From Burkholderia gladioli (lineage in GTDB: Bacteria; Pseudomonadota; Gammaproteobacteria; Burkholderiales; Burkholderiaceae): DNA of 64,000 nucleotides. Of the stretch, positions 9,811 to 18,533 are shown in pieces. The translations under genes and the position numbers were made by a program. The notes under the pieces are model-generated. The model was not told where the DNA came from. It saw nothing but the letters and a program-made list of their open reading frames with translations, and searched no databases. Each line of letters starts with the position of its first letter. Positions within the stretch are counted from its first letter, which is position 1. The stretch lies in assembly GCF_000959725.1 (NCBI RefSeq), contig NZ_CP009323.1, positions 806,001 to 870,000 on the forward strand, written 5' to 3'.

Positions 9811-9835
9811 AAAAACCCGCCTTGGCGGGTTTTTT
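9811..9835. terminator. Rho-independent terminator after rpsT
   Basis: AAAAACCCGC-CTTG-GCGGGTTTTTT. The A-run before the stem and the T-run after it make it usable on both strands, between rpsT and the leftward DUF3579 gene. Confidence 0.85.
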
Positions 9836-9985
9836 GTCGTTTACGGTTTTCGCGCTACCGGGCCGGTCATGCGTCATGCCGGAACCCGAGGCCAAATAGG
9901 CAAGCAACCGGAAGTCGAATCGGGGAATCAGGGGAAAGGAGGTGCCGCGCGGGAAGCGGGCAGCGGAGCAGCCCGCCGCCGGTGT

Positions 9986-10309
9986 TCAGGCCTTGTCGTG
10001 CTTGCCGAGGTGCAGTTCGCAGGCCTCGGTGACGACCAGCTCGTTGTCGCGCGCGAAGTTCATCACGAAATCGAAGGCCATCGGTTCGAGTTCGCGCAGG
10101 CGCGCGTCGACGATCACGCATTTGACGCCGCCGACGATGGTCGGGCGCACGTACAGCGAATATTTCATATAGGCATTGCGCCCGCTGGCGCCCGGTCCGA
10201 ACTGGGCCATCACGCCGGCAAGCCGTTCCGACCAGTCGCTGGGGCGAAACGTCTTACCTTCTTTCGTGATGCCTTGAATGAAGAATTCGGTCGGGGGTGT
10301 TTCTGCCAT
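9986..10309 (-). CDS. DUF3579 family protein
   Basis: 107-aa protein that I recognise as a DUF3579 member: AETPPTEFFIQGITKEGKTFRPSDWSERLAG at the start, RNAYMKYSLYVRP in the middle and a C-terminal MAFDFVMNFARDNELV. It is cytoplasmic, with no signal or membrane helix. The family is small, found mainly in Betaproteobacteria, and often lies next to argF as here (argF is divergent, 510 bp away). Function is unknown. The ATG at 10309 is chosen because it gives the family N-terminus; the longer frame upstream is low complexity. Confidence 0.8.
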   Translation of the reverse strand: MAETPPTEFFIQGITKEGKTFRPSDWSERLAGVMAQFGPGASGRNAYMKYSLYVRPTIVGGVKCVIVDARLRELEPMAFDFVMNFARDNELVVTEACELHLGKHDKA

Positions 10310-10819
10310 GAAGGGTCCCAGGGGATGGGCCGACGGCTGGACGCTGCCGCGGCGGAAACGGGGCTCGGCCGCGCATGCCGGCTGCGGGATGCCGTGCCGC
10401 CCACGCTGCCCGCCCGATGATCGTCGCGAACGCGCCGGCGCACGCCTCCACACGCTTGCGCGCGGGCGCCGCCCGTACCCGGCAGCGTGATCCGCCGGAC
10501 TTCGGAAAACCGCGAAATTATACCGCAGCGCCGCATCCAGCGGCGCCACGAGCGAGCCTTCCCGTGCCGGTTTCCGCCCGGCTTCCCGTCCCGCTTCCTG
10601 CCCCGCCTCCCGCCATGTTCCGCCCGGCCGGGCGCCCCTGCCGGGCGCGCTCCGGCGCCCGTGCAGCGCGTCGACGGAGCCCTGCACGGGCACATCCGGC
10701 CCCGCCGGCGCGGCTCGTCAAAGCCGGGAAAATCCTTTATGCTGGGCTGGATTACCACCTCCCGACGGCGGGCGCCGTCCGGCACGGCGTGCCGGCTGCC
10801 TCCCGCCGCGTTTCGTTTC
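10310..10819. other. 510-bp divergent gap between DUF3579 gene and argF
   Basis: GC-rich, pyrimidine-biased sequence with several long but implausible frames. A TATAAT on the minus strand (10522-10517) could be a -10 box for the DUF3579 gene, but no good -35 stands at the right distance. I see no ARG-box-like palindrome that I would defend and no RNA gene. Confidence 0.5.
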
Positions 10820-11749
10820 ATGACCGCCAAAACCATTCGTCACTACCTGCAGTTCAAGGATTTCTCGCTGGAAGACTACGAGTACGTGCTCGAACGCACG
10901 GGTATCCTGAAGCGCAAATTCAAGAACTACGAGACCTACCACCCGCTGCACGACCGCACGCTGGCGATGATCTTCGAGAAGAACTCGACGCGCACGCGGC
11001 TCTCGTTCGAGGCCGGCATCTTCCAGCTCGGCGGCCACGCGGTGTTCATGAGCACGCGCGACACGCAACTCGGGCGCGGCGAGCCGGTCGAGGATTCGGC
11101 GCAGGTGATCTCGCGGATGGTCGACATCATCATGATCCGCACCTTCGAGCAGGACATCATCCAGCGCTTCGCCGACAACTCGCGCGTGCCGGTGATCAAC
11201 GGTCTGACCAACGAATACCATCCCTGCCAGGTGCTGGCCGACATCTTCACCTATTACGAGCACCGCGGCCCGATCCGCGGCAAGACCGTGGCCTGGGTGG
11301 GCGATGCGAACAACATGCTCTACACCTGGATCGAGGCGGCCAAGATCCTCGGCTTCAAGCTGCGCCTGTCCACGCCGCCCGGTTACGCGCTCGACATGAA
11401 GCTGGTCGACGCGGACAGCGCCTCGGCCTACGAGATCTGCGCCGATCCGAACGAGGCCTGCCGCGGCGCCGACTTGGTCACCACCGACGTGTGGACCAGC
11501 ATGGGCTTCGAGGCCGAGAACGAAGTGCGCAAGCAGGCCTTCGCCGACTGGTGCGTGGACGAGGAAATGATGGGCTTCGCCAATCCCGACGCGCTGTTCA
11601 TGCACTGCCTGCCCGCCCATCGCGGCGAGGAAGTGACGGCCGGCGTGATCGACGGCCCGCAGAGCGTGGTCTGGGACGAGGCGGAGAACCGCCTGCACGT
11701 GCAGAAGGCGCTGATGGAATTCCTGCTGCTCGGCAAGCTCAACCACTGA
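10820..11749 (+). CDS. argF: Ornithine carbamoyltransferase
   Basis: Makes citrulline from ornithine and carbamoyl phosphate in arginine synthesis. The 309-aa protein has the carbamoyl-phosphate motif EKNSTRTRLSFE (about residues 53-64), HPCQVLAD, the ornithine loop TDVWTSMGFE and HCLPAHRGEEV with the catalytic Cys. The start at MTAKTIRHYLQFKDF is chosen because earlier in-frame starts (to 10487) add low-complexity sequence. The anabolic type (argF) is inferred from length and from the lack of arc genes. It is monocistronic and ends in a terminator. Confidence 0.96.
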   Translation: MTAKTIRHYLQFKDFSLEDYEYVLERTGILKRKFKNYETYHPLHDRTLAMIFEKNSTRTRLSFEAGIFQLGGHAVFMSTRDTQLGRGEPVEDSAQVISRMVDIIMIRTFEQDIIQRFADNSRVPVINGLTNEYHPCQVLADIFTYYEHRGPIRGKTVAWVGDANNMLYTWIEAAKILGFKLRLSTPPGYALDMKLVDADSASAYEICADPNEACRGADLVTTDVWTSMGFEAENEVRKQAFADWCVDEEMMGFANPDALFMHCLPAHRGEEVTAGVIDGPQSVVWDEAENRLHVQKALMEFLLLGKLNH

Positions 11750-11775
11750 ACCCTGCCCGGCCGGCCCAGCAAGCG

Positions 11776-11804
11776 AAAAGCCCCGCGATGCGGGGCTTTT
11801 TCAT
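11776..11804. terminator. Rho-independent terminator between argF and murB
   Basis: AAAAGCCCCGC-GAT-GCGGGGCTTTTT, an 11-bp perfect stem with flanking A and T runs. It serves argF and possibly the convergent murB. Confidence 0.85.
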
Positions 11805-11849
11805 GTGCCTTGCGGTGCGAATCGCCGACGCGACCGGTGCCAGGCGCGC

Positions 11850-12953
11850 TCAGATCGCGACCGGCTCGGCTTCGAGCTCGACGCCGAAACGCGCGCGCAC
11901 GTCGGCCTGGATCGCACGCGCCAGCGCCAGGATCTCGGCGCCGGTGGCGCCGCCGCGATTGACCAGCACCAGCGCCTGCCGATCATGCACGGCCGCCGCG
12001 CCGAGCGCGCGGCCCTTCCAGCCGCAGCGGTCGATCAGCCAGCCCGCCGCCAGCTTGACGCGCCCGTCCGGCTGCGGATACGAGACCAGCTCCGGTTCGC
12101 GCTGCTGGAGTGCCGCGAACTGCCCGGCCTCGATCACGGGATTCTTGAAGAAACTGCCGGCATTGCCGAGCACGGCCGGATCCGGCAGCTTGGCGCGCCG
12201 GATCGCCACCACCGCGTCGAACACGTCGCGCGGCGTCGCCTCGGCCGGCGCGATGCCGCGCGCGGCGAATTCGCGCGAGACATCGGCGTAGTTGCAGCGC
12301 GGCGCCCATCGCTTGGGCAGCCGGAACGTGACCGAGACGATCGCGAAGCGGTCCCGCGCGGCCTGCTTGAACACGCTGTCGCGATAGCCGAACGCGCAGG
12401 CCGCGGCATCGAATTCGACGATCTCGCCGGTGGCCAGCTCGACCGCCTTCAGCGATGCGAAGCGTTCGCGCATCTCGATGCCGTAGGCGCCGATGTTCTG
12501 GATCGGCGCGGCGCCCACCGTGCCCGGGATCAGCGCGAGATTCTCGAGCCCCGGCATGCCGGCATCCAGGGTCCAGGCCACGAACTCATGCCAGTTCTCG
12601 CCGCCGCCGGCTTCCACGTACCAGGCCTCGTCGTCCTCGCGCAGCAGCGCGCGGCCGCGCACGCCGTTGATCAGCACCAGCGCGTCGAGGTCGCCCGTGA
12701 ACACCACGTTGCTGCCACCGCCGAGCACCAGCACTGGCAGGCCGGCTGCGCGCGGGTCGCGCGCCGCGGCGGCGAAGCCGGCCGGGGTGTCGACGCGCGC
12801 CGCCCAGCGCGCGCGCACCGCGAAACCGAAGCTGTTGTGCTCGCGCAGCGGGTAATCGGGCAGCAGCGCCGGCGCGCCGGCAGCCTCCGAGGCGGGAGCG
12901 GACGAAGGCGGAGGAACAGCGGCGGACGTGGAAGCGAAATCGGAATCTGACAT
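11850..12953 (-). CDS. murB: UDP-N-acetylenolpyruvoylglucosamine reductase
   Basis: FAD-dependent second step of UDP-MurNAc synthesis. The 367-aa protein has the FAD-binding [20 protein letters not shown]-type [20 protein letters not shown] and [11 protein letters not shown] (catalytic Ser), and a C-terminal [13 protein letters not shown], as in the type I enzymes of E. coli. The first 30 residues ([21 protein letters not shown] and onward) are low complexity and may not be part of the fold, so a start nearer [14 protein letters not shown] is conceivable. It is divergent from yajQ, 155 bp apart. Confidence 0.95.
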   Translation of the reverse strand: MSDSDFASTSAAVPPPSSAPASEAAGAPALLPDYPLREHNSFGFAVRARWAARVDTPAGFAAAARDPRAAGLPVLVLGGGSNVVFTGDLDALVLINGVRGRALLREDDEAWYVEAGGGENWHEFVAWTLDAGMPGLENLALIPGTVGAAPIQNIGAYGIEMRERFASLKAVELATGEIVEFDAAACAFGYRDSVFKQAARDRFAIVSVTFRLPKRWAPRCNYADVSREFAARGIAPAEATPRDVFDAVVAIRRAKLPDPAVLGNAGSFFKNPVIEAGQFAALQQREPELVSYPQPDGRVKLAAGWLIDRCGWKGRALGAAAVHDRQALVLVNRGGATGAEILALARAIQADVRARFGVELEAEPVAI

Positions 12954-13004
12954 CGGCGGCAGGGGGCGCGGCGTTCGCGGGTCACGCCGACGTGAGCGGC
13001 GGCC

Positions 13005-13034
13005 TTGGGCAAAACGCGGGGGCATCGGTAAAAT
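13005..13034 (+). promoter_or_regulatory. Candidate promoter of yajQ
   Basis: TTGGGC (13005-13010), 18 bp, TAAAAT (13029-13034), about 75 bp upstream of the yajQ start. A minus-strand TATAAT (13055-13050) nearby could serve murB but lacks a -35. Confidence 0.35.
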
Positions 13035-13108
13035 GGCGGTCGGTCCGCAATTATAGCGAGTGGCCGCGCACGCATCGCGCGGCCCGCATGTCTTACAGGG
13101 AGAACAGC

Positions 13109-13594
13109 ATGCCATCGTTCGACGTCGTTTCCGAAGCGAACATGATCGAAGTGAAGAATGCCGTCGAGCAGTCGAACAAGGAAATTTCGACGCGCTTCGA
13201 CTTCAAGGGCTCCGACGCGCGCGTCGAGCACAAGGAACAGGAGCTGACCCTGTTCGCCGACGACGATTTCAAGCTCGGCCAGGTCAAGGACGTGCTGATC
13301 GGCAAGATGGCCAAGCGCAATGTCGACGTGCGTTTCCTCGACTACGGCAAGGTCGACAAGATCGGCGGCGACAAGCTCAAGCAGGTCGTCACGATCAAGA
13401 AGGGCGTGACGGGCGACCTGGCCAAGCGCGTGGTGCGCACCGTCAAGGACAGCAAGATCAAGGTGCAGGCCAGCATCCAGGGCGACGCGGTGCGCGTGTC
13501 GGGCACCAAGCGCGACGACCTGCAGAGCGTGATCGCGCTGCTGCGCAAGGAAGTCGCCGACACGCCGCTGGACTTCAACAACTTCCGCGACTGA
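13109..13594 (+). CDS. YajQ family cyclic-di-GMP/nucleotide-binding protein
   Basis: 161-aa member of the YajQ (DUF520) family: [19 protein letters not shown], then [14 protein letters not shown] and [26 protein letters not shown]. It has two ferredoxin-like domains and is cytoplasmic. Some YajQ proteins (Xanthomonas, Pseudomonas) bind cyclic-di-GMP and modulate transcription; the family also binds nucleotides or RNA, so the exact role here is inference. The ATG is preceded by ACAGGGAGAACAGC, a good ribosome binding site. It is monocistronic. Confidence 0.92.
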   Translation: MPSFDVVSEANMIEVKNAVEQSNKEISTRFDFKGSDARVEHKEQELTLFADDDFKLGQVKDVLIGKMAKRNVDVRFLDYGKVDKIGGDKLKQVVTIKKGVTGDLAKRVVRTVKDSKIKVQASIQGDAVRVSGTKRDDLQSVIALLRKEVADTPLDFNNFRD

Positions 13595-13679
13595 TCGAAC
13601 CCGATCCGCCGGCAAGACCGACGGCGCGCGGCACGGGCATCGCCCGCTGCCGCGCGCCGTTTTTCATGGGCGCGCCGTA

Positions 13680-14306
13680 TCAGGCGCCGCTCGACGGCTC
13701 GACCGGTTTCTTCTTGTCGCCGATCCGGCTTTCCTGGCCCTTCAACAGCTTCGAGATATTGGCGCGATGGCGCCAGATCAGCAGCAGGCTCATGGCCAGC
13801 ACGGCCCAGGCGACCGGATTGTCGCGCGTGCCGAACAGCCAGACGTCGAAGATCGGCGCGAACACGGCCGCCACCAGCGCCGCGAACGAGGAATAGCGGA
13901 AGCAGAACGCAATCACCAGCCAGCTCAGCAGGGTGGCGATGCCGAGCGCCGGCGAGATCGCCAGCAGCACGCCGGCGGCCGTGGCCACGCCCTTGCCGCC
14001 CTGGAAGCGGAAGAAGATCGGATAGAGGTGGCCGAGGAACACGGCGATCGCGGCCAGTGCCACGCCGAGCTCGCCGCCGATCCCGAAGTGCCGCACCAGC
14101 CAGACCGCCAGCCAGCCCTTGAAGGCATCGCCGAGCAGGGTCAGGATCGCGGCCTTCTTGTTGCCGCTGCGCAGCACGTTGGTGGCGCCGGGGTTCTTCG
14201 AGCCGTAGGAACGCGGATCGGCGAGGCCCATCAAGGCGCTGACGACGACGGCGAACGACACCGAGCCGATCAGGTAGGCAGCGACGGTAGCGATCAGAAT
14301 CTGCAT
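13680..14306 (-). CDS. plsY: Glycerol-3-phosphate acyltransferase PlsY
   Basis: Inner-membrane acyltransferase that transfers the acyl group of acyl-phosphate to glycerol-3-phosphate (first step of phospholipid synthesis with PlsX). The 208-aa protein has five or more hydrophobic helices and the three PlsY motifs: [28 protein letters not shown] and a third around [16 protein letters not shown]. The soluble tail [16 protein letters not shown] is typical. Its own promoter is not evident. It precedes nothing else on the strand. Confidence 0.95.
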   Translation of the reverse strand: MQILIATVAAYLIGSVSFAVVVSALMGLADPRSYGSKNPGATNVLRSGNKKAAILTLLGDAFKGWLAVWLVRHFGIGGELGVALAAIAVFLGHLYPIFFRFQGGKGVATAAGVLLAISPALGIATLLSWLVIAFCFRYSSFAALVAAVFAPIFDVWLFGTRDNPVAWAVLAMSLLLIWRHRANISKLLKGQESRIGDKKKPVEPSSGA

Positions 14307-14422
14307 GGGGAGGTTCGATTGTTTCGACGAAGAAGTGAACGGGGCGCCGCCGCCGGGCCAGCCCGGCGCCGCGCGGCGCCCATTCTACCGAAGCGGGCCG
14401 GCCCCGGTTCCGGGTGAAACCC

Positions 14423-14914
14423 TCAATCGACGCTGGCGCACTGCACCGGTTTCGCGCCGAGCACGTCGGTCAGCACCGCCGGCGCGAGGCTCAGCAGGTA
14501 GCCGCGCTTGCCGCCGTTGATGAGGATCGAGGGCAGCTCGAGCACGCTCGACTCGACGTAGACGGGCATCGCTTTCTTGGTGCCGAACGGCGAGGTGCCG
14601 CCCACCAGGTAGCCCGAATGACGGTTCGCGACCTCGGGCTTGCAGGGCTCGACGCGCTTGGCGCCGATCTGCCGCGCCAGGTTCTTGGTGGAGACGGTGC
14701 GATCGCCGTGCATCAGGATCACCAGCGGCCTGGCATGCTCGTCCTCCATCACCAGGGTCTTGACCACCACGTGCTCGTCCACGCCGAGCTGGCGCGCCGA
14801 TTCGCCGGTGCCGCCGTGCTCGACGTAGTCGTAGGTGTGCTCGCCGAAGGCCACGCCCTGGCGGCGCAGCCATTGCGTGGCGGGGGTTTCGGAGACATGT
14901 CGGGATTTGCTCAT
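14423..14914 (-). CDS. YbaK/EbsC-type Cys-tRNA(Pro) deacylase
   Basis: 163-aa protein of the YbaK/ProX superfamily, which hydrolyses Cys-tRNA(Pro) made in error by prolyl-tRNA synthetase. It has the catalytic-site lysine region (VVVKTLVM), the MHGDRTVSTKNLARQIGAKRVEPC stretch and GYLVGGTSPFGTKKAMPVYVE, diagnostic for YbaK rather than a ProRS editing domain. It is preceded by plsY on the same strand with 116 bp between them. The substrate is inferred from the family. Confidence 0.88.
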   Translation of the reverse strand: MSKSRHVSETPATQWLRRQGVAFGEHTYDYVEHGGTGESARQLGVDEHVVVKTLVMEDEHARPLVILMHGDRTVSTKNLARQIGAKRVEPCKPEVANRHSGYLVGGTSPFGTKKAMPVYVESSVLELPSILINGGKRGYLLSLAPAVLTDVLGAKPVQCASVD

Positions 14915-15054
14915 GGGCGCATTTTAATTGCGTGCGCCGCGAAGCACTATTGTCCGTTCGGCAGATTGCCCCGCCGCGGTGCGCGTGGCACGATCGACAC
15001 CTTATTGAACATCTTCAGCAAGGCCCTGCGACCCGGCCTGTTTCCGGAGCCACG

Positions 15055-16656
15055 ATGCCCGCTTCTCCGTCCGCTTCCCAGTCGTCCCCGTCCTCGCCGC
15101 CCCTCGCGCCGCTCGACACCGAGGCGCTGCTCGCCGCCCTGCCCGCGCGCATCGCCGAGCTGCCGCGCCGCATCGCCGCGCGCACGCCCGAGCACCCGGC
15201 GCTGATCGAGGACGCGCGCCGGCTCAGCTATGCCGAGCTGGTGACGGCCATCGACGCGAGCGCCGCGCAACTGCGCGCGCTCGGCGTGCGCGGCGGCGAT
15301 CGCGTGATGATCGTCGCCGAGAACAGCATCGCGCAGATCGTGCTGCTGTTCGCCGCCGCCACGCTCGACGCCTGGGCGCTGCTCGCCAATGCGCGGCTGT
15401 CGGCGGCCGAGCTCGATGCGATCGCCGCGCACGCGCGGCCGCGCGCGATCGCCTTCGTCACCGCCACCTCGCCCGACGCGGCCGCCCACGCTGCGCGCCA
15501 CCGCGCCCTGCCGGCCGCCGCCGGCGAGCCCGACATCGGCACCTGGGCGGTGGCGCTCGATCCCGGCACCCACGCCGAGGCGGTGGAAACCGAAGGCGCG
15601 CGGCAATGCGCGGCGCTGATCTACACCACCGGCACCACCGGCACGCCCAAGGGCGTGATGCTGTCGCATCGCAACCTGCTGTTCGTCGCGGCCGTCTCCA
15701 GCACGCTGCGTCGGGTGAGCGCGAGCGACGTGGTCTATACGGTGCTGCCGGTCTCGCACGTCTACGGGCTGGCCTCGGTCTGCCTGGGCAGCCTGTGCGC
15801 CGGCGCGACCCTGCGCCTGGCGCCGCGCTTCGTGCCCGACGCGGTGCGCCGCGCGCTGGCCGACGAGCGCGTGACCATCTTCCAGGGCGTGCCGGCGATG
15901 CACGCGAAGCTGCTCGATCACCTGCAGGCTCACGGCCACGCCTGGCAGGCCCCGCAACTGCGCTTCGCCTATTCGGGCGGCTCGCCGCTCGACGCGGACC
16001 TGAAGGCGCGGGTCGAGCGCGTCTACGGGCTGCCACTGCACAACGGCTACGGCATGACCGAAAGCAGCCCGACCGTCGCGCAGACGCTGCTGGAGGCACC
16101 GCGTGGGGATTGCTCGGTGGGCGTGCCGATTCCCGGCATCGAGGTGCGGCTGGTCGATCCCGAGCTGAAGCCGGTGCCGCCCGGCGAGGTCGGCGAGATC
16201 ATGGTGCGCGGGCCGAACGTGATGCTCGGCTATTACCGCAACCCCGAGGCCACGCGCGCGGCCGTCACGACCGAGGGCTGGCTGCGCACCGGCGACCTGG
16301 CGCGGGCCGCCGCCGACGGCGCGCTGAGCATCGCCGGCCGCAGCAAGGAGCTGATCATCCGCTCCGGCTTCAACGTCTATCCGGCCGAGGTCGAGCATGT
16401 GCTGAACGCGCATCCGGCCGTGGTGCAGTCGGCCGTGATCGGTCGGGCGGTGCCCGGCAACGAGGAAGTGCTCGCCTTCGTCGAGCTGACGCCGGGCGCC
16501 GCGCTCGCCGCCGACGAGCTCGACGCCTGGTGCGCGGCCAGGCTCGCGCCCTACAAGCGGCCCGCGCGCATCGTCGCCGTCGAGGCGCTGCCGGCCGCCT
16601 CGACCGGCAAGGTGCTCAAGCACCGGCTGCGCGAGCACGCGGCCTATAAAGACTGA
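15055..16656 (+). CDS. Class I adenylate-forming enzyme (acyl-CoA synthetase-like)
   Basis: 533-aa AMP-binding enzyme. It has the P-loop-like ALIYTTGTTGTPKGVMLSHR (A3), NGYGMTESSPTVAQ (A5), GWLRTGDLARA (A7), GRSKELIIRSGFNVYPAEVE (A8) and the C-terminal catalytic lysine in ASTGKVLKHRLRE (A10), so it can form acyl-adenylate and probably acyl-CoA. The acid substrate cannot be read; it resembles long-chain or aromatic acyl-CoA ligases. I use ATG 15055 because GGAGCCACG precedes it; an in-frame start at 14932 adds 41 residues with no ribosome binding site. No pathway neighbours: ybaK is divergent and xerD convergent. Confidence 0.85.
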   Translation: MPASPSASQSSPSSPPLAPLDTEALLAALPARIAELPRRIAARTPEHPALIEDARRLSYAELVTAIDASAAQLRALGVRGGDRVMIVAENSIAQIVLLFAAATLDAWALLANARLSAAELDAIAAHARPRAIAFVTATSPDAAAHAARHRALPAAAGEPDIGTWAVALDPGTHAEAVETEGARQCAALIYTTGTTGTPKGVMLSHRNLLFVAAVSSTLRRVSASDVVYTVLPVSHVYGLASVCLGSLCAGATLRLAPRFVPDAVRRALADERVTIFQGVPAMHAKLLDHLQAHGHAWQAPQLRFAYSGGSPLDADLKARVERVYGLPLHNGYGMTESSPTVAQTLLEAPRGDCSVGVPIPGIEVRLVDPELKPVPPGEVGEIMVRGPNVMLGYYRNPEATRAAVTTEGWLRTGDLARAAADGALSIAGRSKELIIRSGFNVYPAEVEHVLNAHPAVVQSAVIGRAVPGNEEVLAFVELTPGAALAADELDAWCAARLAPYKRPARIVAVEALPAASTGKVLKHRLREHAAYKD

Positions 16657-16762
16657 AGAACCGAACGGGGCGGATCGAAGCCCGGGGAGGGAGACTGGCG
16701 ACGGGCAGGGCGGGATCCGGGAGCACGCGCCGCCGAAACGGCGCACCTCCCTTCAGCAGATC

Positions 16763-17941
16763 TCAGCCACGCGGATGATGCTGGGCGTGCAGCGAGCGCA
16801 GGCGTTCGCGCGCGACGTGCGTGTAGATCTGGGTGGTCGAGATATCGCTGTGGCCGAGCAGCATCTGCACCACGCGCAGGTCCGCGCCGTGATTGAGCAG
16901 GTGCGTGGCGAAGGCGTGCCGCAGCGTGTGCGGCGAGAGATGCGCGCGGATCTCGGCGCGCAGCGCGTGGCGCTTGATGATGTTCCAGAACTGCTGGCGC
17001 GTCATGCCCTCGCCGCGCGCGGTCACGAACAGCGCGTCCGAGGCGCGCGCGCCGAGCAGCGCGGGCCGCGCCTCGCGCAGGTAGCGCTCGATCCAGCCGT
17101 GCGCCACCTCGCCGAACGGCACCAGCCGCTCCTTCGAGCCCTTGCCCATCACGCGCACCACGCCGTCGTTGAGACCGACCTCGACCGTCTTCAGCGTGAC
17201 CAGTTCGCTCACCCGCAGCCCGCTCGCGTACATCAGCTCGAGCATGGTGCGATCGCGCAGCCCCAGCGCGGTCTCCACCTCGGGCGCGCCGAGCAGCGCC
17301 TCGACCTGGCCTTCCGAGAGCGTCGAGGGAAATCGCGGCGCCTGCTTGGCCGACAGCACGCGCAGCGTCGGATCGGCGGCCGCGCGATGCTCGCGCAGCG
17401 CCCAGCCGTAATAGCGCCGGAAGACCGACAAACGCCGGTTCGAGGAGGTGGCCTTGCCGTCGCTGCGCGCCGCGATGTAGGCCGTCAGGATCGGCTCGGA
17501 GACGACATCGAGGCTCGCCTCGTGCGTCTGCGGGAGCCACTGCGCGAACAGCGTCAGGTCGCGCCGGTAGGCATCGAGCGTGTTCTTCGACAGGCCATGC
17601 TCGAGCCACAGCGCGTCGCAGAACAGGTCGATCGCCTGGCGGCTGGCCTCGCGCTCGGGCGTGCCGGCCAGTGGTTCGCCGAGCGCGCCGTCGCCCTTGC
17701 CGCCGCTGCCGGGCGGGCGGCCCGGCTTGCGGCCGCCGCTTCGGCCGGCGCCCCGCGCGGCCGCGTCGACAGCCCGGCGCGGCTTGCGCGCAGCGCCAGC
17801 GGAAGCCCCCGCCGCACCACGGCGCGCTTTCACTTCAGTCGGATTCGCCACCGCGGCCGCATCCGACGCAGACGCCGTCTCGCTCGCGATTGCCTCGCCA
17901 CCGGCATCGACGCCGGCCGCCTTCCCCATCTTGCGCACCAT
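16763..17941 (-). CDS. xerD: Site-specific tyrosine recombinase XerD with long N-terminal extension
   Basis: Resolves chromosome dimers at dif with XerC and FtsK. The catalytic domain has the Arg in ASGLRVSELVTL, the Lys-bearing GKGSKERLVPF, HTLRHAFATHLL (His-x-x-Arg) and LGHSDISTTQIYTHV (His and the nucleophilic Tyr), all present. The N-terminal SAM-like domain starts near residue 99. The 392-aa protein is about 90 residues longer than usual: residues 1-95 are Ala/Gly/Arg-rich and include GRKPGRPPG (about 70-78), an AT-hook-like core. The start codon's last base overlaps the ogt stop (TGATG), so ogt and xerD are coupled. Whether translation really begins at 17941 is open; an internal start would remove the extension. 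Confidence 0.93.
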   Translation of the reverse strand: MVRKMGKAAGVDAGGEAIASETASASDAAAVANPTEVKARRGAAGASAGAARKPRRAVDAAARGAGRSGGRKPGRPPGSGGKGDGALGEPLAGTPEREASRQAIDLFCDALWLEHGLSKNTLDAYRRDLTLFAQWLPQTHEASLDVVSEPILTAYIAARSDGKATSSNRRLSVFRRYYGWALREHRAAADPTLRVLSAKQAPRFPSTLSEGQVEALLGAPEVETALGLRDRTMLELMYASGLRVSELVTLKTVEVGLNDGVVRVMGKGSKERLVPFGEVAHGWIERYLREARPALLGARASDALFVTARGEGMTRQQFWNIIKRHALRAEIRAHLSPHTLRHAFATHLLNHGADLRVVQMLLGHSDISTTQIYTHVARERLRSLHAQHHPRG

Positions 17942-18408
17942 CAGTAACGAATCCCTTCATGCGCCAGCAGCCAGCGCTTGATCTTCAGGTAACAACCATC
18001 CTCGTCCTGGTTCGCGAAACCGCCGATGCCGCCCGAGGCGACCACGCGATGGCAGGGAATCACCAGCGGGAACCAGTTCGCGCCGCAAGCCTGCCCGACC
18101 GCGCGCGGCGCGCTGCCGATGCGTTTGGCGATCTGGCCATAGGTCGCCACGGTGCCCGGCGGCACCTCGCTGATCGCCTGCCAGACGCGCTGCTGGAACG
18201 CCGAGCCGACTTCGGCCAGCGGCAGCTTGAAGCGCGCCGAGGCGCGGTCGAGATAACGATCGATCTGTCGCGCGACGCGCAGCGCCAGCGCATTGTCGGG
18301 ATCGATGCTGCGCACCGACTCAGGCACGTAGACGATCTCGCGCACCCTGCCCGCCTCGGTGCGGATGCCGACCTTGCCGAACGGTGCGTCGATCACGGCG
18401 TTGAACAT
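17941..18408 (-). CDS. ogt: Methylated-DNA--protein-cysteine methyltransferase
   Basis: Suicide repair protein that removes alkyl groups from O6-guanine. The 155-aa protein has the helix-turn-helix region QRVWQAISEVPPGTVATYGQIA and the active site NWFPLVIPCHRVVASGG with the acceptor Cys, followed by GGFANQDEDG and KIKRWLLAHEG. It has no Ada N-terminal metal domain, so it is the Ogt/AGT type. It is translated just before xerD, whose ATG overlaps its stop. The upstream stretch to queG is 125 bp with no other gene. Confidence 0.95.
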   Translation of the reverse strand: MFNAVIDAPFGKVGIRTEAGRVREIVYVPESVRSIDPDNALALRVARQIDRYLDRASARFKLPLAEVGSAFQQRVWQAISEVPPGTVATYGQIAKRIGSAPRAVGQACGANWFPLVIPCHRVVASGGIGGFANQDEDGCYLKIKRWLLAHEGIRY

Positions 18409-18533
18409 GCTTCGCTCCTTCGATACGGCGGTGGCCCGGGCCGCGCGACCGTCACGCTCGATTTCTCTTTCCAGGCCCCAGGTACCCCAGGCGCCACTTT
18501 ACGCCGCCATGACGAATCCCGGCAGCGCGCCCT

